A DNA stretch of 8,971 bases from an uncultured Prevotellaceae bacterium (GCA_905202115.1 CAJKQZ010000104.1:1-8971); one strand, 5' to 3'; counted from the first letter of the stretch, positions 1 to 7,371 are shown. Notes: generated by a model from the letters alone, not told the origin. Made by a program: numbers and translations.

Positions 1-2
1 AG

Positions 3-113
3 ATAATCGAAAATATGTCTGAGATATTTTAAAATATCTCAGACATATTTTTTACCACATATACACCTACTGATTATCAAATACTTGGCAGGTGACCGTT
101 TTTGTCTGCAAAA
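3..113 (-). repeat. 111-bp intergenic repeat, copy 1
   Basis: This segment matches 7791-7901 at 104 of 111 positions with no gaps; differences fall at 9, 53, 69, 76, 81, 82 and 83. It contains the long perfect palindrome (10-51) and then a conserved tail with a smaller inverted repeat (CACCT.C / GCAGGTG) and the motif GTTTTTGTCTGCAAAA. It lies 76 bp beyond the stop codon of the GH16 gene. The strand is given as minus because both full copies follow the 3' end of a minus-strand gene. The left limit may lie outside the window. No open reading frame or transposase is present, so it is a non-coding repeat; whether it acts as a 3'-UTR element, terminator or mobile remnant is unknown. Confidence 0.85.
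10..51. repeat. Perfect 42-bp palindrome (copy A)
   Basis: Each half reads ATGTCTGAGATATTTT with flanking A/T, meeting its reverse complement at the 30/31 centre with no spacer. The two halves are exactly complementary over 21 bp each. The same palindrome occurs at 3888-3927 and 7797-7840. As RNA it would form a long AU-rich hairpin ending in a U tract on either strand, so it could act as a bidirectional terminator at the end of the GH18-GH16 operon. A protein-binding or cruciform-forming site is equally compatible. Confidence 0.9.
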
Positions 114-188
114 CCCTCCGTCAAAACACCGTGGAATTCACGAAACTGTTTCGTTGCAGAGAATAATAGTCTTTATATTAGACAAGCG
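114..188. other. 3' untranslated region of the GH16 gene
   Basis: This short stretch lies between the GH16 stop codon and the 111-bp repeat. The only structure seen is a small near-perfect hairpin at 140-154 (ACGAAAC / GTTTCGT with a single central base). It has no U tract on the minus strand and is not a convincing terminator. No coding potential was seen. Confidence 0.5.
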
Positions 189-1829
189 TCATTTCACCAC
201 TATTTTCTTACCGCTGTGAATATATATTCCTGGTCTCAACGGAGCATTAACCCGCAGCCCTTCTATAGTATAGTAAACGTCGTCTTCATCGGAAGTGCGA
301 TAAGGAATCTTTTCGATTGCGTTAATCAAATCGACCTTCTCGACCGACAGTTTCACATTGGCGGGAGTGGTTGCATCGATTGTGAACCGATACGAATCGC
401 CGTTGTTCAGAGTATTTCCGGCGCGCAGAAAAATATTTCCGTTGTCATAGCCGTTCGTGCCCGTTCCTATGCCAAAGACCTTACTGTCGGTAGTTATTTT
501 GCTTGTTCCGTTCGACGTAAACTCACCGCCCCACCCTGCCTGGTGGAAGAACTTGAAATTAACGCGGTCTTTATTGAGCTGCTCGCCCACGGTAAGAGTC
601 ATTTTATATATCCCCTGCGAAGTCTGAGCCATGCACAAGGCCCTGTCGACCGACCAGCCGCCGTCATTTCCCTGAACGAAATAGCGTTTGCCTATGCTGC
701 TGTTCGCTCCGATAACCCATATAGCTCCGCTGCCGTCGGTGGTATTGTAAGTAAGTGTGGCAGCCTCGTCGTCGAGGGCCTGCAACTTGAACGCAAAGTC
801 ATTGAAGTCGGCTGTAAGGCGATATTTTCCCGACACTCCGCGAAACGTATATTTTCCGTCGGATTCACGAACAAAAAAGTCTGTGTCGTAATACCAGTTG
901 TCGGAATTCAGAGCCGTATCTCCGTATGCAAGATACGTGCGCCCCTGAACCAAGTCGAGCACCTGAGAGAAAGTGCTGTTTCCTTCATAATCCAATTTCT
1001 TTCCACCGAAAGACAGGTTAGTTCCGCGCATTTTGTAAACCCTCATATAATCTACTTCCATAGTTGCGGGCAACGCACTCTCGTCCACTCCCTGAGCGCC
1101 TCCCCAACTTCCGCCCCAGGCCAAGTTGAGAATGGGATAGAACGGCACGTCGAACGGCCAGGAATCCTTGCCCTCGCCATCGTTTTTATAACTGAGTATG
1201 AGGTCTCCGTCCACATAGAAGTTCAATACATTCTCAGTCCATTCGCAACCGTAAATATGGAAATCGCTCTCGGCGGTAGACACGTACTTCGTTCCGTGCT
1301 CAATCGAAGTGTTGCCGTTGTTATACTTAGTGCAATGCACAGTGGCCGAAACATTTCCGGGAGAATATCCCACCTCTTCCATAATGTCTATCTCTCCGCA
1401 ATGAGGCCAGGGGTTGGTTGAAAAATTATTGTTGCACGGCATCATCCAGAAAGCCGGCCACGTGCCGCGGCCTTTCGGCAGTTTTATACGCGCTTCGAAA
1501 TAGCCGTATTTCCAACCCTGCGACACTTTTGCATAAAGTCGCCCCGAATAAATCTTACCGTCGATTTTACGGGCGGTAATCTTGAGCGTTCCGTCGGAGA
1601 CCTCGGTAACCCGCTGTCCGTTGTAGGAACCGTTCACATAGTTCTGCAACTCGTTGTTCACCCACCCCGAGGGCTGCACCTCGTGAGTCCAGTCGGCGCC
1701 GAGCGACAAGCCGTCGAATTCGTCGTTCCAGTTAAGAATATAGCGGTAAGGCACAAAATCATCGTAATCGACGGCTACCGCCGGCAACGATAACACCATA
1801 ACCGCAAAAGCAATCAGGTAACGTTTCAT
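189..1829 (-). CDS. Secreted GH16 endo-beta-1,3-glucanase (laminarinase-like) with C-terminal binding module
   Basis: A predicted endo-acting glycoside hydrolase of family 16 that cleaves beta-1,3 (or mixed beta-1,3/1,4) glucan with retention, outside the cytoplasm. Residues 1-19 form a Sec signal peptide (cleavage likely after AVA). Residues about 30-267 are the GH16 beta-jelly-roll. The signature GEIDIMEEVG spans 145-154: E146 is the expected nucleophile, D148 the assisting acid and E151 the acid/base, in the ExDxxE spacing of laminarinases rather than ExDxE lichenases. GTWPAFWMMP (122-131) is also typical. Residues 271-546 match the C-terminus of the upstream GH18 protein. They contain SusE/SusF-like features (GAIWVIGA at 368-375, VNFKFF at 423-428) and a sorting-type tail (GIYIHSGKKIVVK). 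The ATG lies only 7 nt after the GH18 stop, so the two are almost certainly co-transcribed. The exact glucan substrate is not determinable; family assignment is firm. Confidence 0.93.
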   Translation of the reverse strand: MKRYLIAFAVMVLSLPAVAVDYDDFVPYRYILNWNDEFDGLSLGADWTHEVQPSGWVNNELQNYVNGSYNGQRVTEVSDGTLKITARKIDGKIYSGRLYAKVSQGWKYGYFEARIKLPKGRGTWPAFWMMPCNNNFSTNPWPHCGEIDIMEEVGYSPGNVSATVHCTKYNNGNTSIEHGTKYVSTAESDFHIYGCEWTENVLNFYVDGDLILSYKNDGEGKDSWPFDVPFYPILNLAWGGSWGGAQGVDESALPATMEVDYMRVYKMRGTNLSFGGKKLDYEGNSTFSQVLDLVQGRTYLAYGDTALNSDNWYYDTDFFVRESDGKYTFRGVSGKYRLTADFNDFAFKLQALDDEAATLTYNTTDGSGAIWVIGANSSIGKRYFVQGNDGGWSVDRALCMAQTSQGIYKMTLTVGEQLNKDRVNFKFFHQAGWGGEFTSNGTSKITTDSKVFGIGTGTNGYDNGNIFLRAGNTLNNGDSYRFTIDATTPANVKLSVEKVDLINAIEKIPYRTSDEDDVYYTIEGLRVNAPLRPGIYIHSGKKIVVK

Positions 1830-1836
1830 ATTTATC

Positions 1837-3705
1837 TTATTTTTTAATTAATACTTTCCTGCCGTTATGAATATATATGTTCCCGGAAACAGGGCTGGTA
1901 ACCATGATTCCGTCGAGCGTATAATAAACGGAACCGGTTTCCGGAACTTCCATACGGGGCGCGTTTATCGCATCGACTATTTCGTTTACTCTTTTTACCG
2001 CAAGCCGTACGTTCGAAGGGTTTGAAGCGTCGAGAGTAAACACATAAATCTCACCGTTTTTCAAAGTTCTGTTCGGGCGCAGGAAAATATTTCCCGCATC
2101 TATCCCATTAGAGCCCGTTCCTATGCCGAACACGGCGCCCAACGTGCTTATCCTACAATCGCTCGAAGGAGAAAATTCTTTTCCCCAGCCAGGTTGCAAA
2201 AAAAGTTTGAAATTCACGAGATCTGCGTTGAGCTGCTCGCCCACTTTGAACGTAAACTGATACATTCCGTCGGCTATCTGTGGAACGCAGATAGCATTAT
2301 CTTCGTTCCAGGTATTATCCGAACCGTCGATAAAACCAGGCTTTCCGACACTGCTTGCGGCCCCGATAACCCACATTGCACCTTTTCCCGTGAGCGGGTC
2401 GTACACGGCTGGCTCTCCGTCGGCGTCAAGAGGGACTACTCTGAAACATTTGTCGAAGAAATCGGCTGTAACGCGATACTTCCCGCTTACCGGCACGAAA
2501 CGGAATGTGTAATCGTCTGTGCGGATAAAGAAATCGGGATCTGCATACCAGTCGTCTGAAGCAAAAGCCTCATCTCCCGCCACAGTGTACTTCTGTCCCT
2601 GCACCAGCTCCAACTCCGTCTGATAACGGTCGTAGCCTGCCGGCTCCATGTCGTGCCCGTCGAACGAAAGATTCTCTTTCACTTCGCTTGCCACAAGAAT
2701 CTTATTATATAATGTCATGCGTTCCGAACCCTTTTCATCGTCCTGCGCATAATCCCAGTACATTGCGCCGCGCAGATGTTGCTTAAGAATGTAATCGCAT
2801 TTGTATTCGAGCGAACGGGCATTGTCGAAACCCACCTTCATGTTTCCGTTAAGATCGGTAAGATAAGGCACTTTGCCCACGTCATCCCATTTTTCTATAT
2901 ATTCGCCCGAAGCAATAAGCTCGTTCACGCGTTTTAGCGAGATTTCGCCGAGACTGCCGTTTCCATAGAAAGGCATTCCCATAACCAGCTTATTTCTCGG
3001 AATGCCTGCACTGATATGCGCTGCAACCGATTCCTGACTTGTGTAATATCCTTTGCTCACCGCTCCGCCGCGATACAGCGCCGCATGATGATTGGGATTG
3101 CTTGCCATGTTGTAGCACATCACATTAACGAAATCGAGATACTGAATACACTCGCGAAAGTTATAATTTTCCGGCGTATAGTTCGATGCCATAGTAAGAA
3201 GCAGATCATCGCCGAGAGCCTTTCGCAAATCGCGCATAAGCAGCGTATAGTTGTGTTTCTCGTCGGCCGGCGAAGTTTCTCCGCTTGAATTGTTTCCGGG
3301 AAATTCCCAATCTATGTCAATACCGTCGAGATTGTACTGCGTACAAACACGCTTGCAGTCCTGTGCGAACTTCAGACGGTTCAACGAATCGGCCGCCATA
3401 GGAGAGAAGCCTCCCGCACCCCAGCCGCCTATCGAAATAAGCACCTTAAGCGAAGGATTTTTCTGTTTCAGCCCCACCAGCATTTTCAGACGATCGGTAC
3501 TCCACAAGGAAACACCGTTGTGCGAAGAATTCACTCCTCCAAAGGCGAAATTAATATGTGTCATTGTACGGGAATCGGGCACCTCGGTAGACCACGAAGT
3601 AACGTAAGACACCACCACACGGTCGGCAACCTGCGCTCTGACCCGCATTTCCGAGAAAAGACACGCTACTGACAGCGTTATAATAAGTAGAGAAATTTTT
3701 TTCAT
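1837..3705 (-). CDS. Secreted GH18 chitinase-like glycoside hydrolase with C-terminal binding module
   Basis: A predicted family 18 enzyme acting on chitin or other GlcNAc-containing chains by substrate-assisted retaining catalysis. An N-terminal signal peptide (1-24, ending VRA) is present. The TIM-barrel domain covers about 27-338. SIGGWG (91-96) is the conserved strand-3 SxGG motif, DGIDIDWEFPG (127-137) is the DxxDxDxE catalytic motif with E134 as acid/base, and W317 in GAMYWDYAQDD is the usual barrel-end tryptophan. The strand-6 motif reads MCYN (196-199) where many chitinases have MxYD. Residues 345-622 are homologous to GH16 residues 271-546 next door, and the tail NIYIHNGRKVLIKK resembles type IX sorting tails. 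It is the first gene of a two-gene operon. The cysteine at 15 (LSVAC) is a poor lipobox, so a lipoprotein is possible but not favoured. An endo-N-acetylglucosaminidase acting on glycans is the main alternative, but the WxF-rich barrel end fits chitinase better. Confidence 0.9.
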   Translation of the reverse strand: MKKISLLIITLSVACLFSEMRVRAQVADRVVVSYVTSWSTEVPDSRTMTHINFAFGGVNSSHNGVSLWSTDRLKMLVGLKQKNPSLKVLISIGGWGAGGFSPMAADSLNRLKFAQDCKRVCTQYNLDGIDIDWEFPGNNSSGETSPADEKHNYTLLMRDLRKALGDDLLLTMASNYTPENYNFRECIQYLDFVNVMCYNMASNPNHHAALYRGGAVSKGYYTSQESVAAHISAGIPRNKLVMGMPFYGNGSLGEISLKRVNELIASGEYIEKWDDVGKVPYLTDLNGNMKVGFDNARSLEYKCDYILKQHLRGAMYWDYAQDDEKGSERMTLYNKILVASEVKENLSFDGHDMEPAGYDRYQTELELVQGQKYTVAGDEAFASDDWYADPDFFIRTDDYTFRFVPVSGKYRVTADFFDKCFRVVPLDADGEPAVYDPLTGKGAMWVIGAASSVGKPGFIDGSDNTWNEDNAICVPQIADGMYQFTFKVGEQLNADLVNFKLFLQPGWGKEFSPSSDCRISTLGAVFGIGTGSNGIDAGNIFLRPNRTLKNGEIYVFTLDASNPSNVRLAVKRVNEIVDAINAPRMEVPETGSVYYTLDGIMVTSPVSGNIYIHNGRKVLIKK

Positions 3706-3887
3706 TCGGATACTATTCTGTTTTTATTGATTGCCGCATATTCCATGCAGCATTTAAAATATCGGAGTTACTTTCTGTTTTAAGAAACGGCGCATAAATC
3801 AAACCGCATTTCAGATGTTCTTTATTTTTTCGAGGTTTTCGGCGTACTTGCCGCAGTGCGGAAAAATCAATGAAATGAGTGTTGGAA

Positions 3888-3927
3888 AAATATGTCTGAG
3901 ATATTTTAAAATATCTCAGACATATTT
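3888..3927. repeat. Perfect 40-bp palindrome (copy B, isolated)
   Basis: The 40-bp core is identical to those at 10-51 and 7797-7840, centred at 3907/3908, but here without the conserved tail of the 111-bp element. It lies about 150 bp beyond a separate GC-rich terminator and 183 bp upstream of the GH18 start codon. A terminator role would be redundant for the 1050-residue gene, which makes a regulatory or structural role for this copy worth considering. Confidence 0.9.
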
Positions 3928-3932
3928 CAAAT

Positions 3933-3945
3933 TATCTCAGAGATA
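3933..3945. repeat. Short inverted repeat TATCTC-A-GAGATA next to palindrome B
   Basis: A 13-bp dyad with 6-bp arms and a single central base, 5 bp from the long palindrome. It re-uses the same TATCTCAGA core seen in the long palindrome's arm, so it may be a second, weaker site for whatever recognises that sequence, or a decayed half of another copy. Confidence 0.6.
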
Positions 3946-4077
3946 TTTTTTTCTACATGCGGGAAGCACTTTTTCATAATCTTTCCGTAGACGATAAATC
4001 CATTGTTCCGTTAGGAAAAAACGAAGCGGTTATTTTAACAAACAGTTTCATCGGCAGGAATAACTTCGATTAAAAGT

Positions 4078-4123
4078 AAAAAAGAGGACCGTACCCTGCA
4101 GCAAGCAGGGCCGGTCCGTCTTT
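4078..4123 (-). terminator. Rho-independent terminator of the 1050-residue surface protein gene
   Basis: On the minus strand, the arm GGACCG-(G)-CCCTGC pairs with GCAGGG-(TA)-CGGTCC around a 5-nt loop. The stem is extended by AAAGA/TCTTT past one bulged base and followed by a run of six U. It starts about 25 bp after the stop codon at 4149. The stem is GC-rich and the U tract sits directly after it, which is the textbook arrangement. Transcription of the large upstream gene is therefore expected to end here, and the GH18-GH16 operon would need its own promoter. Confidence 0.88.
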
Positions 4124-4148
4124 CTCTATTAATGAAAAAGCATGAATT

Positions 4149-7100
4149 TTATTTTACCAAAACTTTCTTTTTACCTACGATGTATATGCCGCTCGGCAGG
4201 TTGCGGGTTGCCTCGGAAGCCTTGACGTTCTTTCTTACGATAAGTCCGTCATACGAATATACATTCACAAGCACGTCCTCGGCCGAAATAACATTGGTTA
4301 TCTTATCAACCAGACCTTCTGTAACTATCACAGCGTCATACACTCCGTTATCTTCAAAGCCATCCTCCATTACGGGCACATTGGCAGGAACGATATATCC
4401 GGAGTAAGCGGGTACTGTTACAGCCGCAGAGTTGATTGCACCGCCCACGAAGTTGTCGTTGCCGGCCGAAACAGCTACTGGACTGAACATGGTTCCCGTA
4501 AGGCCGTTCTTTCCTTCGCTTAGAGTTACAAAGCCGTCTATGTTGTCAATGCTCAGGCTCATGTTTACAACCACCTTGTCTTCGGAATTGTAAGGCAGAG
4601 CCGGATCGCCTATCAGCATGATGAGCGGAGTGCCTGCAGGCATTTCTACAAGTTCGTCCTCGCTTACTTCCTTCATGAACAGCTTGGTAGTAGACTTGTC
4701 GTCACCAACGTTGCGTCCTATAATTGAATACATAGTTACTCCCGAAGGCAGCATGCTGTAAGCATAAGGCATTGTAACCACATTGTAGGTATTGTTTACA
4801 TATTCCTGCTCAAGAGCGGCAGGAAGCAGTTCGTCGAAATCTTCAACTGCCTTGAATTGCCAAGCAGAACCGATACGCGAATTACCATGATCCCAGCCTA
4901 CAACGGAGCCGCTGGCGTCGGCATGAAGCATACCCAATTGCATTGTTCCCTGCCAATCTGCACCAGCAACGCGTGTCTGGAATGTAAAGTACTGGTTATC
5001 GTCATCGTCGAATGTAGAAATATTGAAATCGAAAGCAGAAGGCTCTTCAGAAAGCGTCCATGTAGCTCCCAAGCCGGAAGCCTGGCAAGAATTGTCGACA
5101 TAAAGACCCGAAGCGTTCTGAATTGCATAGCCGCCATCGGTGGGAACAAAGCGCCAGTAAGTACGCGGATCGCCGTAAAGGCGTGCATTCTCGGGCATTC
5201 CCCATGAGATTGTCGAACCCGCCGTGCCACCGTTTGCATAAAGGAACGCGCCCTTAGTATCATAGGTGCCGCCAGCCGGCCAAACCTCGGAATTAGGACT
5301 GGAAACGTTCTCCATTACATACCATTTGTCGGTAGTGAACGGAACAATCATCGAAGCCTTTGCTGTAGCCAAAGCGTTCTTCACTTCGGTTATAAGATTT
5401 TCGAGAGCGGAGTTACTCATCTCGCCCAAAGCCTCTACGTCGATATTTTCAATCACGCCAAAGAGAGTGCTGATAGCTTCTTCGGTATATTTTCCGTAAT
5501 CATCGTAAGATTCTGCTATCTGGGCTCCGGCAATAAACTCATTTGCCTCGTCGATAGCCTCAAACACCTTAGCAGCAACGCCTGTGCTGTTCTTAAAGTC
5601 AAGCAAAGCGACATTAATAGCGTCGAGTTCGGTCTGCGTCGGAGTTTCAACAGCCTCGGCAGCCGTAATGGCAGCAAGCAGATCGGCATAAATAGCTTTC
5701 TGATCCTCGGTAGTTGCGCTCTCTATGCCTGCATTGTAAAGTTCTTTGGCTTCAGCCAGCGCCTTGTTGAAATTCTCAACGAGCTGTGCTTTCTTAGCAT
5801 CCTCTATAAGCTTATCCACATCGATACTGGGGTCGATAGCAACAAGATAGAAAGCACAATTGCCTCCTATTGTGTGATTCCAGCTTCCGTCTGCGGGGCA
5901 AGCTACGGTACGTTCGATTTCGTCGGTTTCAGAACCGATTTCATCGATGTTCTCCAGGTTCTGCAGACCAATACCGCCGCTCCAGCCAGAACTTTCTATG
6001 AAGTCCCACTGGTTTACGCCTTCGCCTCTCCAAGCTCCGTTGTTACTTCCCAAAGCATACATGGCGAAAGTAACTGCGTCTTCGGTAAGATTTGCGGTAG
6101 TTCCGACGTATTTTCCGGTAGCTACGTTCTTGAGATAATTGATATTGTACCAGTCGTTCGGGTCTTGTGCACCCTGACCGTTTCTCGGGCCGATTTCGAA
6201 AATCTGCTTTACATCATCGGCGTTGAACTTGGTGTAAGCCAATGCCGAATTGTCGCTGTTTACGGTCATAGCCACTTTCGTATCGCCAAGCACGGAGCTT
6301 GCCGAAACAAGGTAGTAATATCCGGATGTCAGTCCGCCCTGAGCCGTTGCAAGCGCTGCTTCTTTCGTCTCTTTCAGGCGGTTGAGCAAAGCCGTTGCCT
6401 CTTCGGCTGTAAGATTCTCGTTAAGCTGTGCCTCGCGGGCTGCCATAAGTGCCGAATTGTAGGCATCCACAGCTTCGGGGTCGTACGAAACGTATCCGTC
6501 AGGAAGCGCATATCCTTCAGCTGTCATTTCGGAATATTCCTCAACGCCCCACTGAAGATCGTAAACAGGGTCGGAAATGGTTTTCACTTCATAAATAAGC
6601 CAGGGTTTCCATGCTCCCCATGTCTGTGCCACGCATTGCAGCGTTGTTCCGGTGGTACCGAAGTTGTTCAGAATGCAAAGGCCTCCGGCCTCGCTACTCG
6701 GATCGATTGCCAGCATAGTACCGGTGCAATTATTTTCCTCGTCGTATCCCCATGCGTGTACAAGAGGAGTTCCGTCCGGATCGGTATAGCCGCTTTCCTC
6801 CACAGTGCCGCTCTTATAGTCGGCAGCGCACGAGATTTCGGGTGCGTCTCCGTCGGCCGGAATCAGAAGAATGCGATAAGCGTCTTCGGTTCCGTCGACA
6901 AACGTAGGAGTAGCGCCGGCCAAATAAGGATTGGAACCAGCTCCCGATGCACCGATGTATTTGCCCGTACCTACATTTTTGAAATACACCATTTGGCAAC
7001 CGGTCATTTCATTTACTCCGGCATCCTCGAGAAAATATACCACATTCTCCGAGCGGAACAGCATGAGGTCGTCATCAACGAACGACATGTTCTCACCCAT

Positions 7101-7301
7101 AAGATAGGTGAAATTCCAAATGGTCTGGTCCTGTGCCGATCCGGTGCGTAATATTACATACTTTCCCGGAACGAGCTGTTTGTAATTCGTAGCCGAAGGA
7201 TAATCGTACGATCCGTCCTCGTTTACCAATTCCCAACGGGCATTTGCCGAAATCCAGCTGCCCATCAGGAATACCAATAACGTAAAAATTACTTTTCTCA
7301 T
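4149..7301 (-). CDS. Large secreted multidomain surface protein with repeated lectin-like and FIVAR-like helical modules
   Basis: Function is not recognised. The protein has a Sec signal peptide (1-21, ending ANA). Three similar beta-rich domains follow at about 40-240, 325-490 and 655-820. They share a motif seen as KNVGTGKYIG (108-117), KNVATGKYVG (391-400) and IQNASGLYVD (727-736), which resembles ricin-type beta-trefoil lectin repeats. Alpha-helical segments separate them: one at about 275-320 and two at about 495-650, of the FIVAR/three-helix type often seen in cell-surface carbohydrate-active proteins. Residues 832-1000 resemble a C-terminal domain common in Bacteroidales surface proteins (YNVVTMPYAYSMLPSGV; AGTPLIML; GLTGTM). 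The last 45 residues form a type IX-like tail ending GIYIVGKKKVLVK. No catalytic motif was found. A role in binding glycans on a surface is inferred. It has its own promoter and terminator, so it is a single-gene unit next to the GH18-GH16 operon. Confidence 0.85.
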   Translation of the reverse strand: MRKVIFTLLVFLMGSWISANARWELVNEDGSYDYPSATNYKQLVPGKYVILRTGSAQDQTIWNFTYLMGENMSFVDDDLMLFRSENVVYFLEDAGVNEMTGCQMVYFKNVGTGKYIGASGAGSNPYLAGATPTFVDGTEDAYRILLIPADGDAPEISCAADYKSGTVEESGYTDPDGTPLVHAWGYDEENNCTGTMLAIDPSSEAGGLCILNNFGTTGTTLQCVAQTWGAWKPWLIYEVKTISDPVYDLQWGVEEYSEMTAEGYALPDGYVSYDPEAVDAYNSALMAAREAQLNENLTAEEATALLNRLKETKEAALATAQGGLTSGYYYLVSASSVLGDTKVAMTVNSDNSALAYTKFNADDVKQIFEIGPRNGQGAQDPNDWYNINYLKNVATGKYVGTTANLTEDAVTFAMYALGSNNGAWRGEGVNQWDFIESSGWSGGIGLQNLENIDEIGSETDEIERTVACPADGSWNHTIGGNCAFYLVAIDPSIDVDKLIEDAKKAQLVENFNKALAEAKELYNAGIESATTEDQKAIYADLLAAITAAEAVETPTQTELDAINVALLDFKNSTGVAAKVFEAIDEANEFIAGAQIAESYDDYGKYTEEAISTLFGVIENIDVEALGEMSNSALENLITEVKNALATAKASMIVPFTTDKWYVMENVSSPNSEVWPAGGTYDTKGAFLYANGGTAGSTISWGMPENARLYGDPRTYWRFVPTDGGYAIQNASGLYVDNSCQASGLGATWTLSEEPSAFDFNISTFDDDDNQYFTFQTRVAGADWQGTMQLGMLHADASGSVVGWDHGNSRIGSAWQFKAVEDFDELLPAALEQEYVNNTYNVVTMPYAYSMLPSGVTMYSIIGRNVGDDKSTTKLFMKEVSEDELVEMPAGTPLIMLIGDPALPYNSEDKVVVNMSLSIDNIDGFVTLSEGKNGLTGTMFSPVAVSAGNDNFVGGAINSAAVTVPAYSGYIVPANVPVMEDGFEDNGVYDAVIVTEGLVDKITNVISAEDVLVNVYSYDGLIVRKNVKASEATRNLPSGIYIVGKKKVLVK

Positions 7302-7371
7302 TTGTACAATAATTTCATTTAAATAAAAACTCTATGAATATTCACTATTATATTTTACATTTATTTTGTTA

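Larger units (their letters stand above)
3706..4148. other. 443-bp intergenic region between the 1050-residue gene and the GH18-GH16 operon
   Basis: Non-coding. In the direction of transcription it holds the terminator of the upstream gene (4123-4078), a small inverted repeat (3933-3945), the isolated 40-bp palindrome (3888-3927), a short dyad CCGCA-G-TGCGG at 3851-3861, and then the presumed promoter and leader of the GH18 gene. I looked for a Bacteroidota promoter (TTTG, 19-21 nt, TAnnTTTG) upstream of 3705 and found no convincing match. The longest candidate reading frames here are under 20 codons and were discarded. Confidence 0.6.

Noticed and set aside
102..1421. Open frame of 439 codons on the plus strand
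   Set aside because: It lies wholly antisense to the GH16 gene. The translation has no family features, whereas the opposite strand has a clear signal peptide, GH16 motifs and a shared C-terminal module.
3661..3705. Lipobox in the GH18 signal peptide (cysteine 15)
   Set aside because: The preceding residues (LSVA) and the hydrophobic residues after the cysteine fit a lipobox poorly, while VRA|Q at 22-25 gives a plausible signal peptidase I site. Left open rather than called.
3706..3850. Promoter of the GH18-GH16 operon
   Set aside because: A TTTG near 3800 and TATTTTAA near 3770 were considered, but neither has a partner box at 19-21 nt. A promoter must exist, but I cannot place it.
5874..7151. 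Open frame of 425 codons on the plus strand
   Set aside because: It is antisense to the 1050-residue surface protein, cysteine-rich and low in recognisable motifs; a shadow of the coding strand's codon bias.
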